A DNA stretch of 64,000 nt, taken from positions 62,001-126,000 of the forward strand of contig JAPYMA010002833.1 of the NCBI GenBank assembly GCA_035041965.1, in the 5' to 3' direction. The DNA comes from Anisakis pegreffii (lineage: Eukaryota > Nematoda > Chromadorea > Rhabditida > Anisakidae). The translations under genes and the position numbers were made by a program. Shown one piece after another: positions 48,715-61,399 of the stretch. The first letter of the stretch is position 1. Each line of letters begins with the position of its first letter. Below the pieces are notes generated by a model. It was given only the letters and a program-made list of their open reading frames with translations, did not search any database and was not told the DNA's origin.

Positions 48715-51700
48715 ATTTGACGCAATAATCGCTCATGCATTTCTTTTGCGCTATTCAGTCTAACAACTTGACGAAAAAACTAGCAATTCAGATCGCGTTG
48801 AGAATATCAAATGGGCATAGCGAATCCAATAGGACGCTTTCTCGTAAGATCACCAGAATAAACTGCTCTGACTTCACAATGGAGCATTTCAGAAGCTAGA
48901 GAGTACTGAGTTATGGAAGCTATTACGAATCGAGCAGCTGTTTTCAACGGGATGGTTAGTCAAAAATAATCGCGTCTATTCAATTAGGTCACTAAAGGGC
49001 AAATACTATCGGCAGAGGACTAGATTAAATGGGTGTTAATGCTTTTTCGGGCGTGCCCTCCAACTGATAAGCGATTCCTCCAAATGAGTCTCGCATCACT
49101 TTGAGACGAGCGAAACTGCTGGGAGTTGATCAAAATAGGTCAAATGCCACATAAAAACGCTACTTGCGTTGAGCAAACCAAACAAAACTACCTCAAACGT
49201 GCAATCTAATCAACAAGCTCACTCAAGTTGAATTGGCTACAGTCTTCATAGAAATGTTTCGTCTCGATTGGGAATGTTGTAATTGATTACCAACTGAATT
49301 TATCGCAAGTACTGCGCAAATCAAGGGACAATAATAACATCAACATGCCTAGCTTGAATGTTCTGAACATTCCCATAAACTCGATAGGTGAACTTCTCAA
49401 AAATATACTGACAAAAGTTGACAACAGTATTTGAGGCGCTGGAAAATTGATGATCGGATAGGAATTTTGAAAAATTCGGTATCTATTAAACATTTTTCCC
49501 ATTTATGTTGTTTCAATTGCACACCATTGACAACATCAGACGTATTATGACATTCAGAATAACCAAAAACAATGCAGAATTGCGCTGTGAGCAAATAAAA
49601 CGAAGTGATAAATACGGAGTGTCATTCGTCTTACGTTGATTACATGTGCCACTACTCATTGGTGTGTAGGTGCAATCAAACGCTAACGATGAAACATTTC
49701 CTTTATGAGATCGCTAATTTACGCTCCGAACTGAATGTGTTGGGTTGGATATCTAACGAATCGCAGCACTTAACACCTCACATGAGAAACACAATAGAAC
49801 ACAACAGCATGAACAGATGTGCTTCGAAATGCGCTTTTGCACTCAATTTTAATTAGATGCACTGTTGAGCACGCTCTCGGTCATGGAGAGGCGCTGCAGA
49901 ATAGAATTTCATCGAATTTCTTTCGCACAACCAATGACATCTCCAAAAAGCTGCCGCATTAGAATTTGTAGAAGTGTGAAATGATTCATGTCAGCAGTAT
50001 ATTGAAAGAACGCCCAACGGTAATAAATTTTTATTGCTTCAATACATTATGACAGCGATAATGTTCATAAACACAAACGAAAACAAACAAAACATCAAAA
50101 AAAAATACTGGCGAAATAAACACATTCAAATCAATAAATAACAGAAATGTTCAATTAGATTAGGCGGAAGCGATGTTTCTGTGAAGAACAAAGAAATTTT
50201 CATTGAAAATTGAAATTTCCCGAACAATGAAACCTTGGTCGAATCGAATAGTCAATTTGCAATTTAAACCATTCCTATCTTTTCTCAGCCACGAACTCTG
50301 CAGTGTCACAATTCGTATGATTGTGCTCTAAATATAAGTTTTGCCACAACTAGCTCTACCTCAGATTTGCTGACTTCAAGTGGATTGTGGATGAAAAGTA
50401 TGGATCGAAGTAGAATTCACTGCTGCAAAAGGGTTATCACCTGTATGGAAGTGATGGTGAGTGATAGGCGAATCACCACTAACGTCAATTTCAGCACTGA
50501 GGTTGACCGGCATTAGTCACATCGTATCAACCACATTCAAAAAGACAACGCAAAAAGTGCTCATTATAAAATGTTACAATGTAAACGGCCAGCATAAGAA
50601 CGCATAGTTGCAAAAATTAAACACAGTTGCTCGATAAAACTCGTCGAGTGTGACTGAGAGTGTTGGATCGTGTAAAAACGCAAAAACACGAATTGCGATT
50701 TCGAACACGTGAGGAGTTGGGCGCACTTCGACTGAATTATCACCGAACTTGTGCTTCCGATGAGTCCTTCTCTCGTCATAATCGATCGAACGAAGAGGCT
50801 TTCCGTGAGAGTGCGCAACTGTGACTCAAAAACTGAGGACAACTATGACGATATGGATATGTACACGGTGAACAATATGGAAATAATTGCAAAGCAATGA
50901 TTTATGAGATCAATATTGGCATCAATCAAAATCATCAGTGCAAACATCAAATCAAAAAACAGTCATTAAACACAAAATACACAAGAAAAGAAAGATCAAC
51001 AATGCATAATCCGACTGAACGGAAGACTCAAAAATAAACAATTGATATGAATTGAAACAGTACCTGGAAATGATAAGTTTCAACGCGCTTGATAAGTCAA
51101 AAGTTCAACTGCTCATCACAACACAACGAGATAGTTCATCAACATTGTATGGCCGCAAGCAATTGGTGAATAACAATTAAATGAATTCGAAAGTTTCAAT
51201 TCCCATTGATCACTTTCACGAAGAATTTGACATTTTTGCACAGTGGAATTCCACAGATGAATTTTGAGACACCAGTTGAATGGCAGTGACCATTCGAAAG
51301 GCAGACTAATGAAAACTGATCTGGTTTTTGGGTTGAAAACACCGCTGATTTCAGGTCTGATGAGGAGGAAACATTAAAAAGAGATTCGCGATGATAGCGG
51401 CAGGAATCCAATGATCGATCATTGATTCCGTGGCAAAGAACGGATGCAGCAACGGCTGACAGATGATTGAAACAATTGAATGTTCTTCCATAAGAGGTAT
51501 GAACACTAACTTCAACAATTAAATATTTGAATACACATCAGATAAAATCAACACGAATCAGTGGATCAGCTCTCCGATCAGCTCAAAATTCCCAAATGGA
51601 ATGGATTTTAATTCTGCGAAAAAATACAACCCAAAATTGCCCATTCTCTGTGATCTCGCTTATAGTTCGCTTTCTCTTTGCCGCTTATAATACGATTCAA

Positions 51701-51929
51701 AACCCCTGTCTTTGGCTACAGTAAGCGAGAAAAAAAAATCAAAAAATTGAAAGTCGAATTTCGGTAATTTTTGACAGACCTCAACATAGCTTTAAAAAAG
51801 CCAGAAATCAAAAAATGACGAAATTTGAAGGAGAACTGAGTTGTGATATTTGACTAGCTGATTAAAAAACGGACAATGAAATCGAAAAAGCGACACGGAC
51901 ATCATCGATCAACAGTCACTTCACCATGG

Positions 51930-54900
51930 TCACACATACCACTCTTTGAATTCTTTCTTCCTCGCTCCACCACTCGCCATACCGTTTCCGCTCTTTGAGC
52001 CGCCGGCAGCACTCGGTATAACGGCACCCTTGATTGGCTGATAGCCGTTCAGTTGGTTGACACGGGTCTGAAGGAACGGTCCACCGACCGATGGTGACGC
52101 ATGATGTGCGGCCGCCGCATCATGATGCACCATTTGTGGAGACATCTCGGTGGGTATTGGTGCGTAACCGGATTGTTTCCCATTGCACACCATCGGATAC
52201 TGATCCGTCGACGGTCCACTTTGACGACACCTGAAATGATTTCAATTGTGATGAGCGCTTTCTGAATGGAGTTCATTCGCTGAAGTTGATCTTCGAACGA
52301 AATTCGAACGATTGAATCCATTGTAAGTTTTGTGTCAGTCTCGTTACAAATGAAAAATCAATGAAAAATCAAATCGTGGGACTATTGAGTTATAAAAACG
52401 ACATCACCGAGGCAGAAAGGAAGTACTGACCTGAATACGCAGAAGACGACAATGGCAATAATGATAATAACCGATAAAGAGGCAATTGAAATTAGTGCAG
52501 TTCGTGGGAAGTCGTTCGGAGTTGCGGAGCCCTTAATATGAAACGTTGGCGTTAGGTTCAAAATGTCACTGTGATCAATACGTCTAGCAATAACAGAGTA
52601 AGTAACACTGTATTCTAGTGATACCCACGTTTGTGGGCTCCATTACCCTCGTCGATGATCTGGCAACCCTTCATCGCCCAACCTCCCTCCCCCTTCTCCT
52701 ACCGATACAATAATTTAGCATTTCCACGCATAGGGTCAGAACTAATTTCTCGTACCCCCCATATTACGCATTGATACCCCCAAATTACCCAAAAGTGGGT
52801 AAATTCCTCCCATATGGGTAACTTCTTCCCCTAGTATGATCGGTAGTTGTCACCTTCGAAGTAGTCGTCATAATATCACCCATGGGGGTGGTCGGCCTGA
52901 CTGCATAAACCGTATGGCTGGCCAATGTTGTTCTCGTCCGATGCCTGGTCGTGGTCAATGCTCCAACCGGTGACAGCACGTGAGTACGATCCGGTTTGTA
53001 GTTTCGCTCTGCTTCTGAAAAAAATCTCATCTAACTGATCAAATAGACGATACAAAACCAGGATTAATTAGTTGATTTAATTCACAAACTTTTGCGTACT
53101 CCATGGTTCAGTGCATTCAATCGGCGAAATGCACCGAGGATAATCATAAATTGAAGCGATTGGGTGAAATGCAACTTTGCAAAGATGGACTATCCAAATT
53201 CATGACAAATCAGAAACTTTTGAAAGAAGTATTCCAGTTGGTTGCCATCGATGAAGCGTAACTCAAATGAAATACTCTAGCTGGCTGCGTTGAATCAAAG
53301 GAAAAGTATCAAAGCGATCAATCACATTGCCAATTTTCAGTGGAATACCTGCCTAACAACCGAAACTTATTTTTGAGGTGAACTAAGTTTAGACATTGCA
53401 ACGAAGCTCAACAAGCGACTTGAATCGGAATCAAAACGCAATGCGTACAACGATCAACGCAAGCTGATTGGATGGCAAATTGGCAGGAAAACTTTTCAAT
53501 GCATGATCGCCTTTAAGCTCGCTAAGCTACTGACGATAAATTCATTCGTGAATTGCGAGCATAAAAGAGCAAGCACTTGGAATAGCGCTAAACTACGTGT
53601 TTACTTTTAGGATGCACGTGATGCAATTCTTAACAACAGAATGAGAACACAACGTGCAAAAAATGTCGTCGTTTCATGCAAACAAAATTAAACAGGAAAC
53701 AATTAGGCGAGAACGGATGAAATTATCGGAAAACTTTTAAGCGTTTTGTATTCAAATAAATTCCAGATTACTTTTTCGAGATTTTCCGTTGAACGCCAAA
53801 ACTCAACTCAGTCGATCATATTATTCCGTATGAAAACATAATTCTTCATTCTAAAGACGACTTCAGGCTTGATCATTACTTCAAGAAAGCTACTCACTGA
53901 CATGAACATGGAAAAATTCCGAATGGATTTGACCAGTAGATCCAAATGATTGGACTTAGTAAGGATAGAATTAGTGCGAAACAACTGGTGCGATAAAACC
54001 ATTTCGTATGATGAAATTCGAAGAAGTGAAAAGAAACAGAACTTTACGGCAAGGTGCATTTCAGAGAATGAAATAAAGGTCATAGTCACATCATAGCTGC
54101 TGTTGATGATTAGAATCTAACGGTTATCAGTTGAGTATGAGGTAAGGTTTGAAGTTATTTAAGAATTGTGTTGTTTGAAGTTATGTGGGAAAATGCGAGG
54201 CGATATGTTTGATGATAGAGAAAAATTGTGCTCAAAAGATTTTGAGAAGGATTAGAATGTATGGCAGGAAGCGGTTGGAAGGGGCAAGCAAGTCTGTTGG
54301 TGGCGAAGTAGGGTGATTAGCTGAAAGAAAAGTTTGCGAAATGGATCTGTGATCGGATCAAACAAACTGATGTTATGATGATGCATGCTTGCGATCTCAA
54401 TCCTCATCACACACCCACGGAAGCGCAATTGTGCCTCGATGAACACTCATTGCCATCCCATTTATAATTGAATAAAGGCGAAAATTGTATCGCGTTAACG
54501 TTTACTCCCATTGTCAATTCAAAATATGCAGAAAAGTTTCAGCGTAGACAATCTCCGATGTTTTTCCGTGACGATATGAACGGTAGCAACAATTCAAACT
54601 GATAATGACGAGAAAATAACCAGCGATGAGTAATAACCAACCGCCCATGTTTGATCTCTGCTCAGAGTCAAATTGCTCAGTGTCCATAACCGCTTGAGAG
54701 CAAGAATTCAATGGATTACATTCAGTGACATCGCTCAAACGTCGTTCATCCAAATAGTTGATAAAGCATTCGGGCAGCATACACGAGTAAAGTTCTTCAT
54801 GAATATGGTGCAGTCAATAGACGACATCCTCTTCAAAGGCAGTATAATAGCATGTCTTTGCATACTCATATCTGTTTCTGGCATTAATTCCGTCGCAGTT

Positions 54901-57900
54901 TAAATTTTCAGTTATAATTTCTTCCAGATATGTCTTTTCCGTTCCGAATTTGTGGACAATTATGAATGTTAAGTGCTTCATCGATCTCAGATCAGCGCCC
55001 GCAATCTTATCCAAACTGAAGTATGTTCTTAAACACTAAAATCATTTTACGACATGATGAACCAGGCAGAAAAGGTAGTATACTCAATAATGGCTTAGGA
55101 AGGATCGAGTATATTCAGTGACATTGTGATCATGCTTTCAGTGGGAATTTTAAGATTGAGTTCTGAATGATATTCCATGTAAAAGACATTTTCCAAAAAA
55201 AACCTTACGAAGGAATTCTTATTGAATTGATTGGGAAATGGAGTTAACTTGCAACAATGGCAGTTGAAAACTCATTGTAGCGATAAAATTCATTCAGCAA
55301 TGCACTTAATCACTATTCAATACACAATAGAGCATAAAAGAGCGATTTGATGAGTGGAAGATGACCTCAAGAGAGTTGTGGATTAACTCATGAGACTATT
55401 TCAGAGACCAACGCTTACGTCAACAAACGCAATATTTGACCATTTTTATTAATGAGTGCATGCATCCCAGATCCAACTACTACTGGATTTTAGACAATAG
55501 GCAGCAGTAGTGATCAATATCGGAATAAGATTCACATTATTCACCACAAAAAAAGCAACATTATATTTTGGCCCAACAAAAGAGGCATAGGGAATGAACT
55601 AGTAGAATGGATGATCATGCATTGACTTAGTGTTATGAATGAATTCTGTTGTTTCTTCGAAGAATTTAGTCCCTGAACAATGCATAACAGTTAGGTATGG
55701 CAAAGCAGCACAAAGACATAAAACGGCTGCCAACTACTGATAATAAAAGATGAGAGTTCTCTTAATCATCACAAACGTTAACGTGCTCCATCAAAAACAT
55801 TTCCACTACTCAGCAATCAGTCCAAATTTATTCACTTTTTGCTTCTTCGTTCAGCTACATAACAACAACAATAACAATTGAATGAGTATCATCTAGGAAA
55901 CGAACAAATCAATGTGTATAACGGATCATCATCACTTAAGGACGGAGTACGGGACGCGCTACGGAAGCCAATAATGAACATATGTATACTACGACGGATA
56001 CACTCACCAAAACTATCTGCGGGTCTCGGCCAAAATGAATTTTTGTTAGTTGCTTTCGTTAGTGCATAGGGTGCCAGTGTGGTCGTCGTCGTCGTCGTTT
56101 TGCTTTCCTTGCCCACAACTGCTTCTTTGAAAGACTTCGTTGCTGTGAAATTTTTTTCTGAATTTGATTTAGTTTTTGATTCAGTTACAACACCTTTAGC
56201 GAGCGGCGATGTTGGTGTTGAAAACTTCGAAGATATCGATTCAGTTGAGAATTGGGTTGCAATTGCAGATAGAGCAGCCGTGGATTGGGTAGCAGTCGAA
56301 TCAGTTGAAGCATTCGGTGACACAGTAGAAGAAAGAATATCCTTACTCAGGATGATACGTGGAGCACCGATATCCGACCAGAAATCTTCAAAATAATCAT
56401 TGTCATATTCGACTGCGATACGAACCTTTTGGTGGTCTTTCGCTGATAGTTCAGCGCCAGTCATTGTAGATTTTTGAAGATGTGTCGTGGAAGCAGAAGT
56501 ACGATCAGAGGGTAAAAAGCGATAGAGGTGCGGTGGTGCGGGTGATGTTAGACTCGGATGTGATGCTACTGCAGTGAATGGTTTAGTGGCAAAGGGAATT
56601 GATTTTGAGGCAGATAAGGTGCTGGATGAGGCATAAAACGGGATAATGGGAGGTGTTAACGTTGAGTGATGATGTTTTGTGCTGATTGATGCTGCTGGTG
56701 ATTGCCGAGTTGTGCTCGTTGCGAGAGTTGTTATTGGAATTTGACGTGTAATCAGGCTTGTTGGCCGCACATGAAACAATGATAAGTAGGTGAATGGTGT
56801 TGTGGTGCGTAACGGTGGAAGTGGCGTTAATAATGCGCCTACGTCAGATGCACTTATTTTCGTGACCTCAACAACATTATCATTAGCAGTGTGGATAGAA
56901 TCCGATTGTGAATCACTACTATCGATTGTATCAATCAGAAATTTATCGATAGCAGATGACGACGAGTACGGCGATGATGCGTTGGACGGACTGGTGAAGT
57001 GATGTGCAAATGGCAATTTTGATGTTTCAATCAAGCGATTAGCATTGTGAAGTCGCGTGATAGTTGCTGTTGTTGCAGTGCTAACGGGATGAGCAGTGGT
57101 TAGAGAAGTGATGATGTTCCGAGAACGTTCAGTCTGTGCTGCTGGTAATTGCGTTGTTGCGATCGAATGCAAATGCTGCTGCTGTTGCTGTTGTTGCTGT
57201 CTCTGTGAAGGGGTTGTGCGTACTCGAACATCCGCCAAGCCATCATTAGTTCGATCGAATTCTCGACCATGCCACCATTTTGGGTCAGCAGCATAGCCGG
57301 GTGTACGCCACTTCGACAACGGTTTACGAGTTGCCGAAATATATGCTGGCCTCGTAGGCACAATCTGTCCCATGTGTGGGCCATGCACTGGCAAAAATCT
57401 AGACGTTTTAGTCATGATGGTAGTTGTGGGTAGCAATTGCACTACTGGTGGCGTTACAGAGGTCACCTGAAACGGAGGCAGTGAGACGCGAGGCGTTGGC
57501 CACAAAAACATCTCTCGTCCAGATCCCTCAGATCCCTGGTGCACTTTCGAGTCGCTTTGCTCATCATCCGAATCGTACTCTTCAATCTCGAAACGTTGCA
57601 ACCAACCGTTTCGAGTGGTCGTTGCTTGAGATGGATACTGATGTGATGGTGCGATGGTGGTGTATGTTTTGGTGGGAGTCGATAAAATGGGTGGATAGGT
57701 GAGGTATGGAATGGCTTGTGGGTTGACAGAGTAATGCTTCAGAAGTGGGGTTATCACTGATGGTTGCGGTGTGAAAGAGAAGACAGAAGACGTTCTCGTG
57801 CGTTCGTGCATTAACTCACCGTTCAGTGGAGATTCAGCAGTGCTTGACAATGACAATGAAGCATGACGCGGGGCCAATGAGGTGGTGGTGGTCACAGATG

Positions 57901-60900
57901 ATGGATCAACCACTGGTAATATTGGTGTTATCAGTCCTGAAATTCATTTCAAAATGATTCCATCTAGCTATTAGCGAAAACTGAATTTAGAGCACTTCTC
58001 ATAGGTCCCCCTAATAGATTTTGGTCTCATTTTCGTCTCAAGGAGGACATCATTGGCTGTGATTTCTGGGGACACTCATTTTCGTGGAGAATTCAAAACC
58101 GCGCAAATCTGACAGAGCCCAGCAAATTCCAAATGATGATTCCATGCGATGCTATTGCATTTTGCAATGAAAAGGTGGAATGCGGAATTATCCGATTATA
58201 TCGATTTGCACTCAGAAACGAACTAAACATTCCAAATGAATTACGCTCAAACTGTGCTTGGACATCAACAAAAAAAGCAAAAGATTATCCAGTGTTGTCT
58301 CTGCAATGCTTCAGAATTCGATTGCAGCGACTAAATGCTTTTTCTGTTCTCACTTGTTCGCAATCTATTCGGTTAGCAACAAAACCGAGCACATCAGAAA
58401 GATGTGTTGGGAAATTGAATGATTGAATAGCGAAAACGACTTGATAGTTTTAACAGACAAATTGAAAGTGGATCGATTCTCATCGCAATTTTAGCAGCTT
58501 CACAGTTTCACTCTCTGTTTTCCATTTCATTTTAGATCTCTCCAAATGTCTCCACTTTTATCATCGAGCAGCACTCACACTTCATTCCGTATTAAAAATT
58601 CATATTTGTTTGCAGTGAAACGTTGAAGTGTGCATAGGTTCTGAGTAAACATTTCAACGAAAGATTTGTTGCTAATAAGAACGTTTTTGCAGCTGAATGC
58701 CAGCAGCAATGAAACGCCGCACATGGCTCGAATGATGAACAGCCCAGCCATCAATAACCGACCGATTCAACAGTGTGCAACAAACACCGTGAGGAAAATT
58801 TTTTGTGGCTAAAGAAAGAAACCGTGCATTATCATGCACGAAGACCACTATTTCACTAAATTGAAAAGAAATGAGTGGCGCTGAGTGTTGCTGCGAGATA
58901 ACCAGGTGAACTACAAAGCTTGAAAGGAATCATGGGCATAGGTGGAATATGGAGTGATAATATTTTTTTTTAAATGTGCTCGGTGGTGCAGTTTCTGAGT
59001 GCAGTGATGTTGAGAGAATGGCGTTTCTCACAGCTGTCGCCATGCCTCATTAGGTGCTCGCAATCTGTCATGAAATTAACTAGTCTAGCGAACGAGCAAT
59101 ATTATGAACTAATGTAATTACAAATCAATTCTCTGCTTTCGTTCACCAAACCGCACATACGTTGCAGCTGATGCACTATGCTGCACGAAAGTGCTGATGC
59201 TTACGACTCTATCATTTATTCACTTGTCATTCCGAGAGCCATTCTCGGCAAAAAAAAAACCGAGATTTTCAATTCATTGCGCAATTTACAATTCAAACGC
59301 GATCAAAGCCACCAATTAAGATCAACAACGCGTAGCGATGAAGATCTCCCATCAGGCAGTCAAAAGCTTACTGCATAGGTTTGTTAATGTATAACATTTT
59401 CAAAAAAATAAGTATTCAGTTAAAATTGGATTCGTAACAATGTGTTCTGTTGAATTTATGCGAAACTGCATCGAATTTCTAGTGTAATTTCAATAGACAT
59501 TACATAAATAATTCCGTGAGATGGCCCCATTAACTGCTCGACTAAAGTATCGTGCCGGCAAGCAATTTCAATGAGAATCATCTGCTATTTATTCCTCTCA
59601 AACACATTGAAATCGGGAATCATCTTTATGCACTCACCACAAACTCATAACCATTAAATTCCGATCAATATATATTTGTTTAAAAATCTCGCTTAAGCCA
59701 ATTGAGAAGAATCACGAGCTGATAGGAAACTACTCAGAACTGCAGACCTGTGAAATATGAATGAACTTCCGTTCCTATTTCTACTCACGTTTCCTGAGAA
59801 CAAAAAAAACATGTTTTGATGGACTGAGCGAGAGAATAAATGTTAAATCTCCAATGATAAGGAAAGAATATGAGATAATATGAAATTTATTCAAATACCA
59901 CCTGGATTGAAGGTTATGTTTCTGCTTGAAAAAGGTATAAACAAGAGATTTAGCTTTATATCTGTCTAGATACAAAACATTTGAGGGGATTGAAAGGGCG
60001 AATGACTGCTACAATCCGAAATGCTAATCTTGCTCTAATGGAATTTGTAGTTAATCAGAATGATTGAGCCACCACTATGATGATTATTAGGAAGTATCAC
60101 AGCGCTACATGAGAGGCTCGAAATGCTGGTGAATGAGTGTGGCATTTATGAGATTAACGCGGATATCAGATATTTTCTATTTGGCAGACATGCGACAAAG
60201 ATTCAATTTTGTTGCAGTCAAGCAGAAACGCAAACCCAAACGTGAACACAAGATTTTGTCCTATAGCTATAGCGGTCATAAATTCACATTACTAAATGTT
60301 CTGTCATCCATTTCTGCAAGAATCGAATGAGAAAAAGGACTGCTTGAAATTCAGAACATCTTCTAAGGCATTTCGTTTAGAAGTATTCAAGAAAATAAAC
60401 TGGATTAAGTTGGCTTCGATGATATGATTTCGAGGAACATACACCTCATACGGCGATGATCCAAAAGGTGACCATTGAAAAGTGTTTAGCTGTCGTGAAG
60501 GTGAGTTTGAGATTGAAAAATCAAAAGACTGAAAAATACTTCAGGCATATTCATCACTATGTATGTGGGAAAAGATGATATCTACATATTTATCAATGCA
60601 ACATTGTAAAAAATGGAAACTGTTGCATTAAATGAAAATTGATCTTCATTCAGTTCATTGAGTTAACTCAAAAAGTAGAGTGATAACTCAAGATTAACTC
60701 AAGATTCAGAAACCATTATTGTTGTTGCCGTTGTTGTCGCTGTTAAAATCTTCCAACGGAGCATTGTTAGAACTTATATTGATTGTTTTCTCACTGATAT
60801 CGCTGCTGCTGCTGCTGCTGCTGTTCAGTTGCTGCGTGTCACTAGTATTGTGATGACGAGAACTATGCTCCGTCGGACTATTGACGTGCAGAGAGTGATT

Positions 60901-61140
60901 ATTGTGATGGTGATTGCGATGATGTCCGTGATGTCGACCACCGTATCTGGTACGTGCAAAGTTCGGTGCGAACTTTGGCGGGTGACGAGTGATAACCTGA
61001 CATTCGGGTGATTCCCAGTCTCCAAGGCACGTTATCAAAGGTATTGTTGGACTTGGTTCTCCATCCTCATCCAAGCCACTATCGTATGCCATCACTACGT
61101 GCAACACTATGAATACAATCAGTCGTGTTATCCAACGCAT
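51930..61140 (-). CDS. nrx-1: neurexin, short isoform (no LNS/EGF domains)
   Basis: Minus-strand exons: 60795-61140 (ATG at 61140; signal peptide RLIVFIVLHVVMA), 56008-57936, 52854-53014, 52431-52531, 51930-52230; phases 1, 1, 0, 2; about 945 aa. The 643-codon second exon is a Ser/Thr/Pro-rich, probably O-glycosylated stalk with a poly-Gln run and the acidic patch EYDNDYFEDFWSDIG. One membrane helix (LISIASLSVIIIIAIVVFCV) is followed by a cytoplasmic tail with NGYQPIKGAVIPSA and the C-terminus KKEFKEWYV, the PDZ-binding end typical of neurexins. Alternatives that keep frame: first exon may extend to 60714; the third and fourth may be 52789-53014 and 52431-52568. No laminin-G or EGF domain occurs in the window, so a long isoform would enter from beyond 64000. 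C. elegans nrx-1 also makes a short form without LNS domains. Neurexins are presynaptic organisers. Confidence 0.72.
53103..53690 (+). pseudogene. plus-strand coding-like remnant in a neurexin intron
   Basis: Opposite strand to neurexin, in the intron upstream of the 52854-53014 exon. An ATG frame at 53103-53261 reads ...LKRLGEMQLCKDGLSKFM and on to QLVAIDEA and TAA. A second frame from about 53391 reads DIATKLNKRLESESKRNAYN, and a third, after CTTTTAG, covers 53612-53690 (DARDAILNNRMRTQRAKN...TAA). The second and third can be joined in phase across a 62-bp intron (TTC|GTGAAT), but the first joins only by discarding its coding-looking second half. The product would be a charged, helical protein of unknown family. 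Either a nested gene or a decayed copy. Confidence 0.25.
54514..55015 (-). pseudogene. membrane protein frame with one in-frame TGA, nested in neurexin intron
   Basis: Same strand as neurexin, in the 53015-56007 intron. After acceptor CATACTTCAG, one frame runs 167 codons from 55014 to TGA at 54514, interrupted only by TGA at 54814-54816. It reads through LNCDGINARNRYEYAKTCYY, then the stop, then ELYSCMLPECFINYLDERRL, VTECNPLNSC and a clear membrane helix (GGWLLLIAGYFLVIISLNCC) with a short basic tail. The cysteine spacing ending in ECN..NSC loosely recalls Ly6/activin-receptor-type ectodomains. Neither a sensible intron nor a frameshift removes the TGA. Options: a pseudogene with one disabling change, a sequencing error, or readthrough. 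Upstream exons with the signal peptide were not found. Confidence 0.42.
57162..57202. repeat. interrupted CAG/CAA run (poly-Gln) in the neurexin stalk
   Basis: On the minus strand this encodes about eight consecutive Gln with flanking Gln, His and Arg, within the 643-codon stalk exon. CAG and CAA codons are mixed, which usually slows expansion. Confidence 0.75.
57937..60713 (-). other. intron 1 of the short neurexin isoform
   Basis: Non-coding between the signal-peptide exon and the stalk exon. No supported gene on either strand. If a long neurexin isoform exists, its last LNS exon would splice over this region into 57936. Confidence 0.5.
60803..60823. repeat. CTG triplet run (poly-Ser, AGC frame) in neurexin first exon
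   Basis: About seven CTG triplets on the plus strand, read as consecutive AGC (Ser) codons on the minus strand, close to the end of the signal-peptide exon. Confidence 0.85.
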
Positions 61141-61303
61141 CAAATTCGCAAACGATACATTCAACAAAACGCGTCAACAGAAACGAAACACAAAATTCCG
61201 AGAGACACGGCGTCATACAATCCTTGCTACCTAAACTATGACGGATTGATAATTAGATAATAGATACAAGCCAGATCATAGCCTGGCTCAGGCTCACAAC
61301 ATT

Positions 61304-61399
61304 AATGATATTGGTACACCATTCGGTTCCGAGCAAAACATTCCTCCGTGAACGGGAAGAAAAGTTTTGTTCGAAACCGAATGGTGTACCAATATCATT
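61304..61399. repeat. near-perfect hairpin, 36-bp arms, 24-bp loop
   Basis: 61304-61339 and 61364-61399 are reverse complements with two mismatches (core TGGTACACCATTCGGTT). It lies 164 bp upstream of the short-neurexin ATG on the opposite side of its 5' leader. It may be a fold-back element or, if transcribed, a source of small RNAs. The near-perfect pairing is less like a typical microRNA precursor, which usually has bulges. Confidence 0.85.

Larger units (their letters stand above)
46000..51929. other. gene-poor stretch between candidate genes and neurexin 3' end
   Basis: Nothing here is firm. An exon-like plus-strand piece ends at 48120 before GTGAGT (reads VLNDQLREVTTDLSHYYISK). The minus strand immediately below 51930 should be the neurexin 3' UTR. 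Two copies of a 35-bp sequence lie at 47235 and 48680. Confidence 0.35.

Noticed and set aside
54814..54816. Selenocysteine reading of the in-frame TGA
   Set aside because: I saw no downstream structure I could call a SECIS element, and nematodes retain very few selenoproteins. Kept only as an open question.
56079..57702. Several plus-strand open frames of 60-105 codons opposite the neurexin stalk exon
   Set aside because: They are antisense shadows of the long Ser/Thr-rich coding exon.
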